Shown here piece after piece: positions 37,238-47,493 of a stretch of DNA of 64,000 nucleotides. The position numbers were made by a program, and so were the translations under genes. Numbering within the stretch: position 1 is the first letter of the stretch; each line of letters starts with the position of its first letter. The notes beneath the pieces are model-generated. The model did no database searches. It worked only from the letters and a program-made list of their open reading frames with translations, and was not told the DNA's origin. The stretch is from Zobellella taiwanensis (GTDB taxonomy: Bacteria > Pseudomonadota > Gammaproteobacteria > Enterobacterales > Aeromonadaceae), in contig NZ_PXYH01000005.1 of NCBI RefSeq assembly GCF_003012795.1, positions 62,001-126,000 on the forward strand. The letters run 5' to 3'.

Positions 37238-37887
37238 AATTTCAGTTTCTCTGTGGTGTAGTAGAGATGTTGATAGCCAAGCTGCTCTGCCAGCAAGGGT
37301 ACCAGCCGGGATTGGGCTTCCTCAATGGTTTGGGGGCCGCCGAGGGCGCAGCACTGGGTCATGGCCATGCCCGCGTAGCCGCAGGGGTTGATGCGCAGGA
37401 AGGGGCTGAGATCCATGTTGACGTTCAGCGCCAGGCCATGGAAGGAGCAGCCGCGCCGTACCCGCAGGCCAAGGGAGGCAATTTTGCTTTGGGCCACGTA
37501 GACACCGGGGGCGTCGGGCTTGGCGTAGGCCTCAATATTGTATTCACCCAGCAGGCCGACAATGGACTCTTCCATGGCGGTGACCAGGTTGCGCACACCG
37601 AGTTTGCGGCGGCGCACGTCCAGCAGCAGGTAAAGCACCAGCTGGCCTGGGCCATGATAAGTGACCTGGCCGCCGCGGTCGGCCTGGATCACCGGGATGT
37701 CGCCGGCGTTGAGCACATGCTCGGCCTTGCCGGCCTGGCCCTGGGTGAACACCGGCAGGTGCTCCACCAGCCAGAACTCGTCCCGGGTGCCTGAATCGCG
37801 CCGGTCGGTGAAGGCCTGCATGGTGTGCCAGACATGCTCGTAAGAAGCCAGTCCCCAGTTCCTTACCGTCAGTTGCTCCTGCTGCAT
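37234..37887 (-). CDS. lipB: Octanoyl-ACP:protein N-octanoyltransferase
   Basis: Moves octanoate from ACP to lipoate-dependent enzymes. 217 residues; [16 protein letters not shown], the lysine of [22 protein letters not shown] and the catalytic cysteine in RINPCGYAG are present. ybeD lies 9 bp upstream. Together with lipA this gives the complete de novo lipoylation pathway. Confidence 0.96.
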   Translation of the reverse strand: MQQEQLTVRNWGLASYEHVWHTMQAFTDRRDSGTRDEFWLVEHLPVFTQGQAGKAEHVLNAGDIPVIQADRGGQVTYHGPGQLVLYLLLDVRRRKLGVRNLVTAMEESIVGLLGEYNIEAYAKPDAPGVYVAQSKIASLGLRVRRGCSFHGLALNVNMDLSPFLRINPCGYAGMAMTQCCALGGPQTIEEAQSRLVPLLAEQLGYQHLYYTTEKLKL

Positions 37888-37896
37888 GGTGATGTC

Positions 37897-38160
37897 CTAG
37901 AGTACGTACTTGACCAGATCCAGCTTGCCGAGTTCCTGATACAGCCGCTCAATCTGCTCCTTGCTGTGTACGGTAACCTGAACGCTGACCGCATGGTAAT
38001 TGCCCTTGCTGCTGGGGCGGACCTTGGGGCTGTAATCGCCGGGGGCGTGCTGCTGCAGCACTTCCACGACCAGGTCGGGCAGGCGCTCGTCGGCCAGGCC
38101 CAGTACCTTGAACGGAAAGCGGCAGGGAAATTCGAGCAACTCATCAAATTTGGTATTCAT
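37897..38160 (-). CDS. ybeD: YbeD family (DUF493) protein
   Basis: 87 residues, the E. coli YbeD length, from [19 protein letters not shown] to [31 protein letters not shown] is the signature. ACT-like fold, function unknown. I take the ATG at 38160 (AAGG upstream), not one four codons earlier. Located between dacA and lipB as in E. coli. Upstream at 38224-38238 is an A/T palindrome, TTTTTAT-C-ATAAAAA, probably part of its promoter. Confidence 0.94.
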   Translation of the reverse strand: MNTKFDELLEFPCRFPFKVLGLADERLPDLVVEVLQQHAPGDYSPKVRPSSKGNYHAVSVQVTVHSKEQIERLYQELGKLDLVKYVL

Positions 38161-38291
38161 GGCAACCTTCAAGACAGCGGTATTCGATTGGGGATGGAAA
38201 GGGTTTCCAGAGCCTGTGCCGCATTTTTATCATAAAAACGGCTAATCTGAAACCGACAACTTGCAGGGGTATTGGACGGGGGAGTGCGGAT

Positions 38292-38314
38292 GGGGCCGGC
38301 GCCGGGCCGGCCCC
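38292..38314 (-). terminator. GC hairpin after dacA
   Basis: GGGGCCGGC and GCCGGCCCC around a 5-nt loop, 8 nt beyond the dacA stop. No T-run follows on the minus strand, so it may only stabilise the 3' end. Confidence 0.4.
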
Positions 38315-38321
38315 GGCAGTA

Positions 38322-39494
38322 TTAGCTGAACAGGCCCTGGATCAGCAGCTTGATGTAATCCACCAGCCGGCTGAACAGGCCGCCCTGCTCGATGTCTTCC
38401 AGTGCCACCAGCGGCACTGTGGCAACATCCTGGCCGGACAGGCGCAGGTGCAGTGTACCCACCGGCTGGCCTTTGGCCAGGGGCGCCTTGAGTGCCTGAT
38501 CGAGGGTGAAGTCGGCCTGCAGGTTCTGGGCCTGGCCGCGGGGAATGGTCACCGCTACCGCCTGGTCGACGCCGAGCGCTACTGTGTCCTTGTCGCCCAT
38601 CCAGATACGCTGGTCAACCAGCTTGCTGCCCGCCTCGTAGGGGGTCAGGGTCTGGTAGAAGCGAAAACCGTAGGTCAGCAGCTTCTTGCTTTCGGCGGCA
38701 CGGACCCGCTCGTTGGCCGCACCCATCACCACGGCGATCAGCCGCATGTCGTCCTTGGTGGCGGAGGACACCAGGTTGTAGCCGACCTCGCTGACATGGC
38801 CGGTCTTGATCCCGTCCACGTTCAGGGACTGATCCCACAGCAGAGAGTTGCGGTTGTGCTGGGTAATGCCGTTGAAAGTGAACGACCGCTCGGAATGGAT
38901 GGCGTATTCCTCGGGCACATCGCGGATCAGCGCCTGGCCGAGCAGGGCCATGTCGTAGGCGGTGGTGTACATCTCCTCGCTGTACAGGCCGTGGGGAGTG
39001 ACGAAGTGGCTGTCCTTCATCCCCAGGCGGGCGGCCCAGGAGTTCATCAGGTCGGCGAAGGAGTTGACGCTGCCGGCCAGGTGCTCGGCCACGGCGACGG
39101 TGGCATCGTTGCCGGACTGGATGATGATGCCGCGGTTGAGATCGTCGATACTGACCTGCTTGCCCACCTCCAGGAACATGACCGAGGAGCCGGGAAAATT
39201 CTGCGCCCAGGCGGCTTCACTGACGGTCACCAGGTCTTCCCGTTTGACCTTGCCCTCTTCCAGCGCCTGGCCGAGGATGTAGGAGGTCATCATCTTGGTC
39301 AGGCTGGCGGGCGGCAGGCGCTCATAGGCATTCTCGGACACCAGCACCTGGCCGCTGGCGTAGTCCATCAATACATAGGACTTGGCAGCGATGGCCGGCG
39401 GTTCGGGGATCATGGGAGCTACGCTTTGCGCCTGGCTGGCGAAGGACACCATGCCGGCGAGGAAAAGGGTGGGGAGAGTGTTAACCATACGCAT
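38322..39494 (-). CDS. dacA: D-alanyl-D-alanine carboxypeptidase (PBP5/6 type)
   Basis: Periplasmic DD-carboxypeptidase trimming peptidoglycan pentapeptides. 390 residues: signal peptide ending ASQAQS, SxxK motif in PASLTKMMT, SxN in IQSGNDATVA, KTG in DGIKTGHVSEVGYN, a C-terminal beta domain and an amphipathic anchor, RLVDYIKLLIQGLF. ATG at 39494 is preferred over an earlier in-frame start; an ATG two codons later is also possible. Confidence 0.95.
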   Translation of the reverse strand: MRMVNTLPTLFLAGMVSFASQAQSVAPMIPEPPAIAAKSYVLMDYASGQVLVSENAYERLPPASLTKMMTSYILGQALEEGKVKREDLVTVSEAAWAQNFPGSSVMFLEVGKQVSIDDLNRGIIIQSGNDATVAVAEHLAGSVNSFADLMNSWAARLGMKDSHFVTPHGLYSEEMYTTAYDMALLGQALIRDVPEEYAIHSERSFTFNGITQHNRNSLLWDQSLNVDGIKTGHVSEVGYNLVSSATKDDMRLIAVVMGAANERVRAAESKKLLTYGFRFYQTLTPYEAGSKLVDQRIWMGDKDTVALGVDQAVAVTIPRGQAQNLQADFTLDQALKAPLAKGQPVGTLHLRLSGQDVATVPLVALEDIEQGGLFSRLVDYIKLLIQGLFS

Positions 39495-39534
39495 AACGTC
39501 TGTCGGATCCCTGTTTTTAAAAAATGGATGGGAA

Positions 39535-39571
39535 GCCACCGCCCGTTGCGCGGCTCGCGTCCGGCGGTGGC
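39535..39571 (-). terminator. Hairpin in rlpA-dacA gap
   Basis: GCCACCGCC and GGCGGTGGC, 9-bp stem with a 19-nt loop; read leftward it is followed by TTCCCATCCA and six T's. Possible partial terminator between rlpA and dacA. Confidence 0.45.
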
Positions 39572-39599
39572 TGCCGTTTTAAGATGAATAAAATGCCGT

Positions 39600-40421
39600 T
39601 TAGTTCAGGAAATACGCCTGGGAATAGCCTTCGGCGATGAGCCGGGCCAGGGTATCATCCGTTTTGGTAACCGGAATAGGCCCCATTTGCAACCTGTACC
39701 ACTCGGACTGGCGCTCCACCCGGGCGGGGAAACCATACTCTTTGCTCAGGCGGGCGGCAAGCTCCTTGGCGGTATCGGCGGAGCGGGTCGCCAGCAGCTG
39801 GATATGCTTGCCGGGCGCCTGATTGGCGAGCCGGGTCTGCTCGGCATTGGGCGTGATCTTGATCAGTTCCACGCGCACCGGTGCCGTCCCCTTTTCTAGC
39901 ATGCCCAGCTTCCAGGCGGCGGCATAGGACAGGTCGATGATACGTCCGCCGTGGAAGGGGCCGCGATCATTGACCCTGACCACCACCTGCTTGCCGTTTT
40001 CGGTATTGGTTACCCGTACGAAAGAAGGCAACGGCAGGTGCTTGTGGGCCGCGGTCATGGTGTACATGTCGTAAACCTCGCCGTTGGAGGTATGGTAGCC
40101 GTGGAATTTGGCGCCGTACCAGGAAGCCAGGCCCTCGTCCTGGTAATTTTGTACGTCGCGCCAGACTTCATAGTCGGCACCCCAGACGTTGTAATCCTTG
40201 TTGCCCTGGCGGCTGTAGGGTTCAAAGCGGGGCTGGGCGTCCTTGACGTGGGACATGTCCGGCATTTCACCCGGCGCCTTGTCCTGGCGCAGGGCGTAGC
40301 GGCCGCCGGCGGTTTCCTTGTCCCAGGCGGCGTCCTTGCCCGGCTCGCGCTCCGGCTGGCCGGCACAGGCCGCCAGCAGCAGGGCGGCCAGGGAGATGAG
40401 GCGTTTAGCGCTGTTGTTCAT
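39600..40421 (-). CDS. rlpA: Endolytic peptidoglycan transglycosylase / septal ring lipoprotein RlpA
   Basis: 273 residues: lipobox LAAC, a double-psi beta-barrel domain (about 95-190) with GLASWYGAKFHGYHTSNGE and VRVNDRGPFHGGRIIDLS, and a C-terminal SPOR domain (about 200-273) that binds denuded glycan at the septum. The catalytic His and Asp equivalents of Pseudomonas RlpA are present. The start lies inside the end of mltB; I use the ATG at 40421, though a GTG at 40442 is in frame. Confidence 0.92.
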   Translation of the reverse strand: MNNSAKRLISLAALLLAACAGQPEREPGKDAAWDKETAGGRYALRQDKAPGEMPDMSHVKDAQPRFEPYSRQGNKDYNVWGADYEVWRDVQNYQDEGLASWYGAKFHGYHTSNGEVYDMYTMTAAHKHLPLPSFVRVTNTENGKQVVVRVNDRGPFHGGRIIDLSYAAAWKLGMLEKGTAPVRVELIKITPNAEQTRLANQAPGKHIQLLATRSADTAKELAARLSKEYGFPARVERQSEWYRLQMGPIPVTKTDDTLARLIAEGYSQAYFLN

Positions 40422-41376
40422 AAGCCTGTCTGATTTGCTCACTCAGTTGGTATACGGCCATGGCGTACAGAGGACTGCGATTATAACGGGTTATAACGTA
40501 AAAGTTATGCCGCACCACCCAGTATTCCGGGCCCTCGGCGCTGTCCAGTTTCAGCAGCTTGACCGGGGTATCGGCGTTGAGCTGGGCGTCGATGACGATG
40601 CCGGCGGCGGCCAGCTCCGCCCAGGTCTTGTCGATCTCCAGAGCCGGTGCCAGCAGGGCGTCGGCCGTGTCCGCATCGATAACCCGGGCCGGGTAGGCGA
40701 CGTCCTCGGCCCATTGCCAGCGGTGTTCATGAAAATAATTGGCCACGCTGCCGATGGCGTCGGTGGCCTCGAACAAATCAGTATGCCCGTCGCCGTTGAA
40801 GTCCACCGCGTAGTGGCGGTAGCTGGAAGAGATGAACTGGCCCATGCCCATGGCGCCGGCATAAGAGCCTTTTTGTTGTGCCAGCGGCCAGCCCTGCTCC
40901 CGGGCCAGTTGCAGGTAGTGGCCGAACTCGGAGCGGAAAAAATCGGCCCTGGGCGGATAGTGAAAGCCCAGGGTGTAGAGGGCGTCGAGCACCCGGTGCC
41001 CGCCCATATGGGCGCCGTAGAAGGTTTCGACGCCGATGATGGCGACGATGATCTGGGCCGGCACCTGCAGTTCCTGCTCGGCCCGCGCCAGCAGTTCCTG
41101 GTGTTGCTGCCAGAACTCCACCCCTTGTTGCAGCCGTTTTTCGGTGAGGAAGATGGGTCTGTACTGGTGCCAGGGCTTGGCTTCCGCCGGCCGGGTCATG
41201 GCGTCGATGATCGATTGCTGATAGCTGGCCTGCGCCACCGCCTGCTCCAGCTCCTCAAGGGGCAGTTCAAACCGGCTGGCGAGATCGTCGAGCCAGCGCT
41301 GCTGTTCGCTGTCGGGCTCCGCTGCCTGGGCGGAGAAGGCCAGCCACAGGGCGGCGGGGAGGAAGGCAAGGCGCAT
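40405..41376 (-). CDS. mltB: Membrane-bound lytic murein transglycosylase B
   Basis: Cleaves the MurNAc-GlcNAc bond with 1,6-anhydro product formation. 323 residues with a signal peptide (MRLAFLPAALWLAFSAQA). The catalytic glutamate lies in IVAIIGVETFYGAHMG; YAGAMGMGQFISSSYR and VDFNGDGHTDLFEATDAIGS (EF-hand-like) complete the SLT-B fold. No lipobox is seen, so it may be soluble in the periplasm. AAGGAA ribosome site. Overlaps rlpA by 17 nt. Confidence 0.93.
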   Translation of the reverse strand: MRLAFLPAALWLAFSAQAAEPDSEQQRWLDDLASRFELPLEELEQAVAQASYQQSIIDAMTRPAEAKPWHQYRPIFLTEKRLQQGVEFWQQHQELLARAEQELQVPAQIIVAIIGVETFYGAHMGGHRVLDALYTLGFHYPPRADFFRSEFGHYLQLAREQGWPLAQQKGSYAGAMGMGQFISSSYRHYAVDFNGDGHTDLFEATDAIGSVANYFHEHRWQWAEDVAYPARVIDADTADALLAPALEIDKTWAELAAAGIVIDAQLNADTPVKLLKLDSAEGPEYWVVRHNFYVITRYNRSPLYAMAVYQLSEQIRQAYEQQR

Positions 41377-41389
41377 TCGGAATTCCTTG

Positions 41390-42496
41390 TTATTTGGCCA
41401 ACAGGCGCTTATGGGTATGGACGGACATGAGAATGCCAAATCCGGCCATCAGTGTCACCATGGAGGTACCGCCATAGCTTATCAGCGGCAGGGGCACCCC
41501 CACCACCGGCAGCAGGCCGCTGACCATGCCGATGTTGACGAACACGTACACGAAAAAAGTCAGCGTCAGGGCGCCGGCCAGCAGGCGGGGAAAGGCGCCC
41601 TGGGCCTGCACCGAAATGTAGAGGCCGCGGCCGATGATGAACAGATACAGCAGCATCAGCAGGCTGACGCCAATCAGGCCGAATTCTTCCGCCAGTACCG
41701 CGAAAATAAAATCGGTGTGGCGTTCGGGCAGGAACTCCAGCTGGGACTGGGTGCCCTGCAGCCAGCCCTTGCCCCAGAGGCCGCCTGAGCCGATGGCGAT
41801 TTTCGACTGGATGATATGATAGCCCGCGCCCAGGGGATCGCTTTCCGGGTCGAGCAGCGTCAGGACCCGCCGCTTCTGATAATCGTGCATCAGGAAAAAC
41901 CACAGCGCCGGCAAAAACGCCGCCAGCCCGGCGATGGCCACCAGGATCAGCCGCCAGGACATGCCGGCCAGAAAAATCACGAACAGGCCGGAAGCGGCCA
42001 CCAGCACGGCCGTGCCCAAATCGGGCTGCTTGGCGATCAGCAGGGTCGGCACCAGCACCAGCAGGAAGGCAAGGAAGACGTGCAGCAGGCTGGGCGGCAG
42101 CGGATAGCGGCTGATGTAGGCGGCGATGGTCATCGGCATGGCCAGTTTGAGTGCTTCCGAGGGCTGGAAGCGGAAGGAGCCGATTTCCAGCCAGCGCTGG
42201 GCACCCTTGCCGATGTCGCCCACCAGCAGCACCAGCACCAGCAGCACCACGCCCAGCAGAAATACCGGGGGCGCCCAGCGGGCATAGAAGGTGGGCGGCA
42301 ACTGGGCCAGCACCACCATGACCACCAGCGACAGGCCGATGCGGATGCCCTGGCGGGTGAGGGAGGCGAGATCTTCGCCGCTGGCCGAATAGAGCACGGC
42401 CATGCTGGCCGAAAGCAGGACCAGCAGGGCCAGCAGCAGCGGCCAGTCCAGGTGCAGGCGCTCGCCCAGGGGACGGCGGCGATGGTGCTTATTCAT
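41390..42496 (-). CDS. rodA: Peptidoglycan glycosyltransferase RodA (SEDS)
   Basis: SEDS-family polymerase of the elongasome, partner of PBP2. 368 residues, ten helices. [22 protein letters not shown] and [12 protein letters not shown] contain signature residues; the catalytic Asp of the SEDS family is in [18 protein letters not shown]. The start ATG lies 8 nt inside mrdA, giving tight coupling. I chose [14 protein letters not shown]; longer frames are antisense or out-of-frame to mrdA. Confidence 0.96.
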   Translation of the reverse strand: MNKHHRRRPLGERLHLDWPLLLALLVLLSASMAVLYSASGEDLASLTRQGIRIGLSLVVMVVLAQLPPTFYARWAPPVFLLGVVLLVLVLLVGDIGKGAQRWLEIGSFRFQPSEALKLAMPMTIAAYISRYPLPPSLLHVFLAFLLVLVPTLLIAKQPDLGTAVLVAASGLFVIFLAGMSWRLILVAIAGLAAFLPALWFFLMHDYQKRRVLTLLDPESDPLGAGYHIIQSKIAIGSGGLWGKGWLQGTQSQLEFLPERHTDFIFAVLAEEFGLIGVSLLMLLYLFIIGRGLYISVQAQGAFPRLLAGALTLTFFVYVFVNIGMVSGLLPVVGVPLPLISYGGTSMVTLMAGFGILMSVHTHKRLLAK

Positions 42497-44375
42497 CGGT
42501 GGCGGCCTCCTCGGCCGGCGGTGGATCGGGCAGCAGGTAGGCGTCGAGCATGGCGCGGGCAACCGGGGCCGCGTGGGTACTGCCACCGCCCACGTTTTCC
42601 AGTACCACGGACACCACCACCTGGGGATCCTCGAAGGGCGCGTAGGCCACGAACAGGGCGTTGTCGCGCAGGTGTTCCTGGGTGTTTTCGTGATCGTACT
42701 GCTGGTTCTCCGCCAGACTGAACACCTGGGCGGTCCCGGATTTGCCGGCCGCCTGGTAGGGGGTATTGGCAAAGGCCTTGCGCGCCGTGCCCTCACTGCC
42801 GTGGATCACCCGGTACATGCCGGCCAGGCCCACGTCCCAGTAGCTTTCCTGTCGCAGTACTATGGGGTCGCCATGGCTGATGGGCATCTCCACCTTTTCG
42901 CCGTCGATGGCGATCCCGTGCAGCAGGCGGGGATGCACGGTGTCGCCGTGGTCCACCATGATGGAGGTGGCCCGGGCCAGCTGCAGCGGAGTGGCGGTCC
43001 AGTAACCCTGGCCGATGCCCACCGATATGGTATCGCCCTGATACCAGGGCTGCTTGTGGCGGGCCTGCTTCCAGCTCCGGGAGGGCATGATGCCACTGGC
43101 TTCCTCGTGCAGATCGATACCCGAGGCCTGGCCGAAGCCGAAACGGCTCATGTAGTCGTGCAGGGTGTCGATGCCCAGCCGGTAGGCCAGGTCATAGAAA
43201 AAGGTATCGGCGGAGATCTCGATGGCCCGGTACACGTCCATCCAGCCGTGGCCCCAGCGACGCCAGTCGCGGAACTTGCGGCTGGTGTTGGGGATCTGGA
43301 AATAGGGTCCGCCAAAGTAGCGGGTGGCCGGCGTGATGGCGCCCTCGTTCAGCCCCATCACCGACAGCATGGGCTTGACGGTGGAAGCGGGAGCATAGAT
43401 GCCCTGGCTGGCCCGGTTGATCAGCGGCCGGTTCGGATTTTCCAGCAGGGCCCGGTAGTCGGGGCCGCTGATGCCGTGCACGAACAGGTTGGGATCATAG
43501 CTGGGGTTGGACATCAGGGCCAAGACCCGGCCGTCGCGCGGGGTCATCATTACCACGGCGCCGCGTTTTCCCGCCAGCAACTGCTGGGCCCGCTGTTGCA
43601 GGCGGATATCGATGTTAAGGTAGATGTCGCTGCCGGGCACCGGCGGCTGGTATTTGAGGGTGCGGATCACCCGGCCCCGGTTGTTGACCTCCACCTCCTG
43701 AAAGCCGACCTGGCCGTGCAGCAGATCCTCGTAGTAACGCTCGACCCCCAGTTTGCCGATGTCCCGGGTGGCGGCGTAGTTGGCCAGCTTGTTTTCGGTA
43801 CGCAGCCGCTCTACATCCCGATCGTTGATCTTGGCCATGTAGCCCAGCACATGGGTGAAGGTATCGCCGTAGGGATAGAAACGCTTGAGGTAGGCTTCGA
43901 TGGACGCGCCCGGAAACTTGTGCTGGTTGATGCTGAACAGGGCCACCTGCTCCTCGGTCAGGCGGCTGACCAGTACCACGGGATTGAACCGGCGCTGGCG
44001 GCGCACATCGTCGAAAAAGCGCTGCCCGAGCTCGGGCTCGAGCCCAAGCAGGTCGGTCAGCCGGGCGACGGCCTGTTCCAGATCCCCGGCCTGTTCGGGA
44101 GTGATCTCCAGGCTGTAGATGGGGCGGTTTTCCGCCAGCAGCACGCCGTTACGATCATAGATAAGGCCTCGGGTGGGGGCGATGGGCACTACCTTGATGC
44201 GGTTGTCGTTGGAGCGGGTCTGGTAATCCTGGTGCTCGTTGACCTGCAGGTGGTAAAGGTTGGTGAACAGCACCCCCATGAGCAGCACTATGCCCACAAA
44301 GGCCACCAGGGTCCGGCGCCAGTGCAGAGAGGATTCGGCGCCGTGATCGCGCATCTTTACCCGGCCTTTTGCCAT
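42489..44375 (-). CDS. mrdA: Penicillin-binding protein 2 (elongation transpeptidase)
   Basis: Bitopic inner-membrane transpeptidase that crosslinks side-wall peptidoglycan with RodA. 628 residues: cytoplasmic tail, TM at about 22-42, pedestal domain (~60-230) with [20 protein letters not shown], and transpeptidase domain with SxxK in [20 protein letters not shown] and KSGTAQVF. rlmH ends 2 nt before the mrdA start. Rod-shaped growth is implied. Confidence 0.96.
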   Translation of the reverse strand: MAKGRVKMRDHGAESSLHWRRTLVAFVGIVLLMGVLFTNLYHLQVNEHQDYQTRSNDNRIKVVPIAPTRGLIYDRNGVLLAENRPIYSLEITPEQAGDLEQAVARLTDLLGLEPELGQRFFDDVRRQRRFNPVVLVSRLTEEQVALFSINQHKFPGASIEAYLKRFYPYGDTFTHVLGYMAKINDRDVERLRTENKLANYAATRDIGKLGVERYYEDLLHGQVGFQEVEVNNRGRVIRTLKYQPPVPGSDIYLNIDIRLQQRAQQLLAGKRGAVVMMTPRDGRVLALMSNPSYDPNLFVHGISGPDYRALLENPNRPLINRASQGIYAPASTVKPMLSVMGLNEGAITPATRYFGGPYFQIPNTSRKFRDWRRWGHGWMDVYRAIEISADTFFYDLAYRLGIDTLHDYMSRFGFGQASGIDLHEEASGIMPSRSWKQARHKQPWYQGDTISVGIGQGYWTATPLQLARATSIMVDHGDTVHPRLLHGIAIDGEKVEMPISHGDPIVLRQESYWDVGLAGMYRVIHGSEGTARKAFANTPYQAAGKSGTAQVFSLAENQQYDHENTQEHLRDNALFVAYAPFEDPQVVVSVVLENVGGGSTHAAPVARAMLDAYLLPDPPPAEEAATDE

Positions 44376-44377
44376 TC

Positions 44378-44848
44378 TTACTCTCGGTGGTAGGGATGGT
44401 TGTTATTGATGCTCCAGGCCCGGTACAGGCTTTCGGCAGCGACCACCCGCACCAGGGGATGGGGCAGAGTCAGCGGCGACAGCGACCAGGACTGTTCGGC
44501 GGCGGCCTTGCAGGCCGGCGCCAGGCCTTCGGGACCGCCGATGAGGATGGCCACGTCGCGCCCGTCCAGTTGCCAGCGGGTCAGTTGCTCGGCCAGTTGC
44601 TCCGTGGTCCAGGGACGACCGGGAATGTCCAGGGTTACCAGCCGGGCCGACCGGCCGGCGGCGGCCAGCATCTGCTCGCCTTCCTTGTGCAGAATACGCT
44701 CGATGTCGGCATTCTTGCCGCGTTTGCCGGCGGGGATTTCCAGCAATTCCAGGGGCAGGTCCCGGGGAAAGCGGCGCTGGTATTCCTGAAAGCCGGCCGT
44801 GACCCAGGCCGGCATCCGGGTGCCGACCGCCAGCAACTGCAGTTTCAT
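44378..44848 (-). CDS. rlmH: 23S rRNA pseudouridine-1915 N3-methyltransferase
   Basis: SPOUT methyltransferase acting on assembled 70S ribosomes. 156 residues, exactly typical: [33 protein letters not shown] (knot, SAM site) and the C-terminal [19 protein letters not shown] overlaps the rsfS stop by 4 nt. Confidence 0.97.
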   Translation of the reverse strand: MKLQLLAVGTRMPAWVTAGFQEYQRRFPRDLPLELLEIPAGKRGKNADIERILHKEGEQMLAAAGRSARLVTLDIPGRPWTTEQLAEQLTRWQLDGRDVAILIGGPEGLAPACKAAAEQSWSLSPLTLPHPLVRVVAAESLYRAWSINNNHPYHRE

Positions 44849-45189
44849 CCCGCCAGGGCTCCGACGGCGCTGCCACCCCAGAGTTTTTCAAGCTGGTAGA
44901 AATCGCGGGTTTCTTCCTGCATCACGTGCACGATGACGTCGCCCAGATCCACCAGCACCCATTCGCCGGCGCCCTGGCCTTCCACCCCCAGGGTGTGCAG
45001 GCCGGCATGGCGGGCCTCGGTGGCCAGGTGTTCGGCAATGGCGTTGACGTGGCGGCTGGAGTTGCCGGAGCAGACGATCATGCAGTCGGTGATGCTGGAT
45101 TTGCCGGTCACGTCCAGGATCTGGATGTCCCGGGCCTTGAGATCGTCGAGCTTGTCGACGATAAAATCGTGCAGTTCTTTACCTTGCAA
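44845..45189 (-). CDS. rsfS: Ribosomal silencing factor RsfS
   Basis: Binds uL14 on the 50S subunit and blocks subunit joining in stationary phase. 114 residues; [22 protein letters not shown]-type core ([17 protein letters not shown]), [22 protein letters not shown] and the tail [11 protein letters not shown] are family signatures. Lies 34 bp after nadD and overlaps rlmH. Confidence 0.97.
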   Translation of the reverse strand: MQGKELHDFIVDKLDDLKARDIQILDVTGKSSITDCMIVCSGNSSRHVNAIAEHLATEARHAGLHTLGVEGQGAGEWVLVDLGDVIVHVMQEETRDFYQLEKLWGGSAVGALAG

Positions 45190-45223
45190 GGGGCGGTTCT
45201 CCTCAGTTCTCGATGGCGGCGGA

Positions 45224-45871
45224 TTATAGCACGGGCCCCTGGTAGAGTCCCTGTTCGCGAATGTAGTCCGCTACCGTTTCCGGCAACAAATATTGTGGAT
45301 TGTTCCCGCTGCGGATGCATTCGCGCAGCCGGCTGGACGAGATCTCCAGTTCGGGGTTGTCGAGCAGATGGATGCAGCCGGCCGGCTGGTGATGCAGCCG
45401 CTCCCGGTCGCGGGTGCCGTGGCGGTGGAACAGGGCCTCGACCTCGGGGTTGAATGCGGGTTGCCAGCCGGGCCTGTGGCTGACCACCAGATGGGCGTGA
45501 TCGAGCAATTCCCGCCAGCGGTGCCAGCCATTGAGCCCGCACAGGGAGTCCATGCCCATAAGAAAGCACAGTGGCCGCGAGCCCAGTTCCCGGCGCAGTT
45601 CAATCAGGGTGTCTATGGTGTAGGACGGGGTTTGGCGGTTGAGTTCGCGCGCATCCACCGTCAACCCCGGGGTCGCCGCCGCCGCCAGCCGGACCATGGC
45701 CAGGCGGTGCGCCGGGGCGCTGGCGGGGGTGGCCCTGTGGGGCGGTATATGGTTGGGCAGGAGGCGGACCTCGGCCAGCCCGAGCCGTTCCATGCTCTGG
45801 ATGGCGGTGCGCAGATGGCCGATATGGATGGGATCGAAAGTGCCTCCGAGCAGGCCGATAGGTGCGGTCAT
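45224..45871 (-). CDS. nadD: Nicotinate-nucleotide adenylyltransferase
   Basis: Makes deamido-NAD from nicotinate mononucleotide and ATP. 215 residues; nucleotidyltransferase motif [13 protein letters not shown] at the N-terminus and [13 protein letters not shown] (SSTxxR type) near the C-terminus. The start is the ATG overlapping the holA stop (ATGA); an upstream start would run into holA. Confidence 0.95.
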   Translation of the reverse strand: MTAPIGLLGGTFDPIHIGHLRTAIQSMERLGLAEVRLLPNHIPPHRATPASAPAHRLAMVRLAAAATPGLTVDARELNRQTPSYTIDTLIELRRELGSRPLCFLMGMDSLCGLNGWHRWRELLDHAHLVVSHRPGWQPAFNPEVEALFHRHGTRDRERLHHQPAGCIHLLDNPELEISSSRLRECIRSGNNPQYLLPETVADYIREQGLYQGPVL

Positions 45872-46890
45872 GGCAGTATGGTCGGTGGTTGGTCGTCGAG
45901 AAAACCGATGCACAGCGCGTACAGCCAGCGCCAGGCGGCATCGTCGTCAAAGTCGGCCAGGGCGGCGTCGGCCGCGGCCAGCAGGGTGCCCAGGGCGGCC
46001 AGTTTGGCCGCCGGCAGCCGGCCCAGGGCCGCCTGCAACAATGGCTGGCGGCTGGACCAGACATGCAGGGCGGCAGCGGCCTGGTGAAAGGGCTGGCCTG
46101 CCTGCAAGTGGGCCTGCAGGCTGTCCAGGGTTGCCAGCTCGCGGGCCAGCAGGTGGCACAGCATGCCTGCCTCGATCCCTTCCTGGCGCAGTTGCAGCAG
46201 GATGCGGCAGGCGCGCCTGACCTTGCCCTGCAGCAGCGGATCCAGCAACTGGAAGGGGTTGAAATGGTGATGCGGCTGCACCTGCTGTTGCAGGGTGGCC
46301 AGGGTCAGCGGCTGGGGGAGGGCGAGCAGGGCGAGCTTTTCGATTTCTCCCGCCGCCGCCAGCAGGTTGCCCTCGAAGGCGTGGGCCAGCCAGTGCAGGG
46401 CGTCCGGCTCGGCCCTCAGGCCGGCGTCCCGCAGCCGCTGCTCAAGCAGGCGCACCAGCTGGCGCGGATTGGGCGACAGCACGGCAACCGTGGGGCCGGT
46501 CTCGGCCAGGGCCTTGAACCAGGCGCTTTTTTGTTGCTGCTGGTTGAGTCGGGGGCCGCTTATCAGCAGCAAAAGATCCGGGTGACACTGGCGCAACAGT
46601 TCCCGCAGCCGGTCCGAGGCGGTTTTGTCGAGCTTGTCGGGCAGCGCCAGCTCGATGATCTGGCGGCGACTGAACAGGCTCAGGGCCTGGCTGGCGTCGA
46701 ACAGGGCATCCCAGTCCAGGCCCTCGTCGGCGTCGAAGCGGTGGCGTTCGTCGAAACCCTGGGCGCGCGCCGTGCGGCGCAGCAGGTCGAGGGCTTCCAT
46801 TTTCAGCAGGGGTTCGTCGCCGTAGACGAAATAGCAGGGCGAGAGGCCGCCCTGGAGGTGCTGCGGCAACTGCTCGGGATAGAGGCGCAT
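45868..46890 (-). CDS. holA: DNA polymerase III subunit delta
   Basis: Clamp-loader subunit that opens the beta clamp. 340 residues; N-terminal MRLYPEQLPQHLQGGLSPCYFVYGDEPLL and the AAA+-like fold with FSRRQIIELALPDK, LLLISGPRLNQQQQKSAWFK and EGNLLAAAGEIEKL. Coupled to both neighbours: 1-nt overlap with lptE (TGATG) and 4 nt with nadD. Confidence 0.95.
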   Translation of the reverse strand: MRLYPEQLPQHLQGGLSPCYFVYGDEPLLKMEALDLLRRTARAQGFDERHRFDADEGLDWDALFDASQALSLFSRRQIIELALPDKLDKTASDRLRELLRQCHPDLLLLISGPRLNQQQQKSAWFKALAETGPTVAVLSPNPRQLVRLLEQRLRDAGLRAEPDALHWLAHAFEGNLLAAAGEIEKLALLALPQPLTLATLQQQVQPHHHFNPFQLLDPLLQGKVRRACRILLQLRQEGIEAGMLCHLLARELATLDSLQAHLQAGQPFHQAAAALHVWSSRQPLLQAALGRLPAAKLAALGTLLAAADAALADFDDDAAWRWLYALCIGFLDDQPPTILP

Positions 46891-47375
46891 CAGAACGACA
46901 GGCGGCTCAACTGGCGGACGATCTGCTCGGCGGCCTCGTGTTCCATCTGCTCGCGCAATTGCTGCTGCTCACGGCTGGAGGCGAGTGCCTGATCGGACTT
47001 GTCGAGAAAGCTGCGGTTGAAGGCCACATTGAACGCCTGGCGCGGCTCGCCGGGCACATCCAGGGTAAAGCGGGTGCCAAAACGCATGGCGTATTCCAGA
47101 GTGTCGGCCCGGGTGTCGACCGAGGCGGTGGTGTTGCTCTGGCCGAGGGGGGCTATGGTCAGCACGGGCGTGGCGCCATCGGCTTCCACCAGCTGGACCC
47201 CGGCCCGCAGCAGGCGCGCCGACACCAGCCGGTAGAAGGGGGTTTTATCGTCCCCGGCCAGTACCAGGCGGTGCAGCTCGGGGGGCAGGTTGTCGCCGCC
47301 CCTGAGCTGGAAACCGCAAGCGGTCAGCAGCAGGGTCAGCGACAGCAGCATAATGGCCTTGATTCGAGTGAACAT
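46890..47375 (-). CDS. lptE: LPS-assembly lipoprotein LptE
   Basis: Outer-membrane lipoprotein plug of LptD that helps insert lipopolysaccharide. 161 residues; lipobox LTAC followed by GFQLRGGDNLPPELHRLVL, the family hallmark. I prefer the ATG at 47375 to the GTG just before it, given AAGGAG spacing. Located between leuS and holA as in E. coli. Confidence 0.95.
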   Translation of the reverse strand: MFTRIKAIMLLSLTLLLTACGFQLRGGDNLPPELHRLVLAGDDKTPFYRLVSARLLRAGVQLVEADGATPVLTIAPLGQSNTTASVDTRADTLEYAMRFGTRFTLDVPGEPRQAFNVAFNRSFLDKSDQALASSREQQQLREQMEHEAAEQIVRQLSRLSF

Positions 47376-47393
47376 CACAACTCCTTAAAACAC

Positions 47394-47493
47394 AGCCGGA
47401 AGCCTGAAGCCGGAAGAAAAACAAAGAAGCACGAGCCTGTGGTGCCATGCTTCTTTCTAGCTTCCAGCTTCCAGCTTCCAGCTTCTAGCTATC
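47394..47493. repeat. Paired heptamer arrays, AGC-type, leuS-lptE gap
   Basis: AGCCGGA, AGCCTGA, AGCCGGA at 47394-47414 and AGCTTCC x3, AGCTTCT, AGCTATC at 47459-47493; the second array is the reverse complement pattern of the first (GGAAGCY). The right array ends within the leuS stop codon. A hairpin occupies the 44-bp spacer. Confidence 0.8.
47416..47456 (-). terminator. Probable leuS terminator within repeat spacer
   Basis: Leftward: AAAGAAGCA (47456-47448), 16-nt loop, TGCTTCTTT (47431-47423), then GTTTTTC. A 9-bp stem with a T-tract, placed between the two heptamer arrays. Confidence 0.6.

Noticed and set aside
42489-44375. KSGT in place of KTGT in PBP2 as an unusual active site
   Set aside because: From recollection this form is normal for the MrdA group, so not notable.
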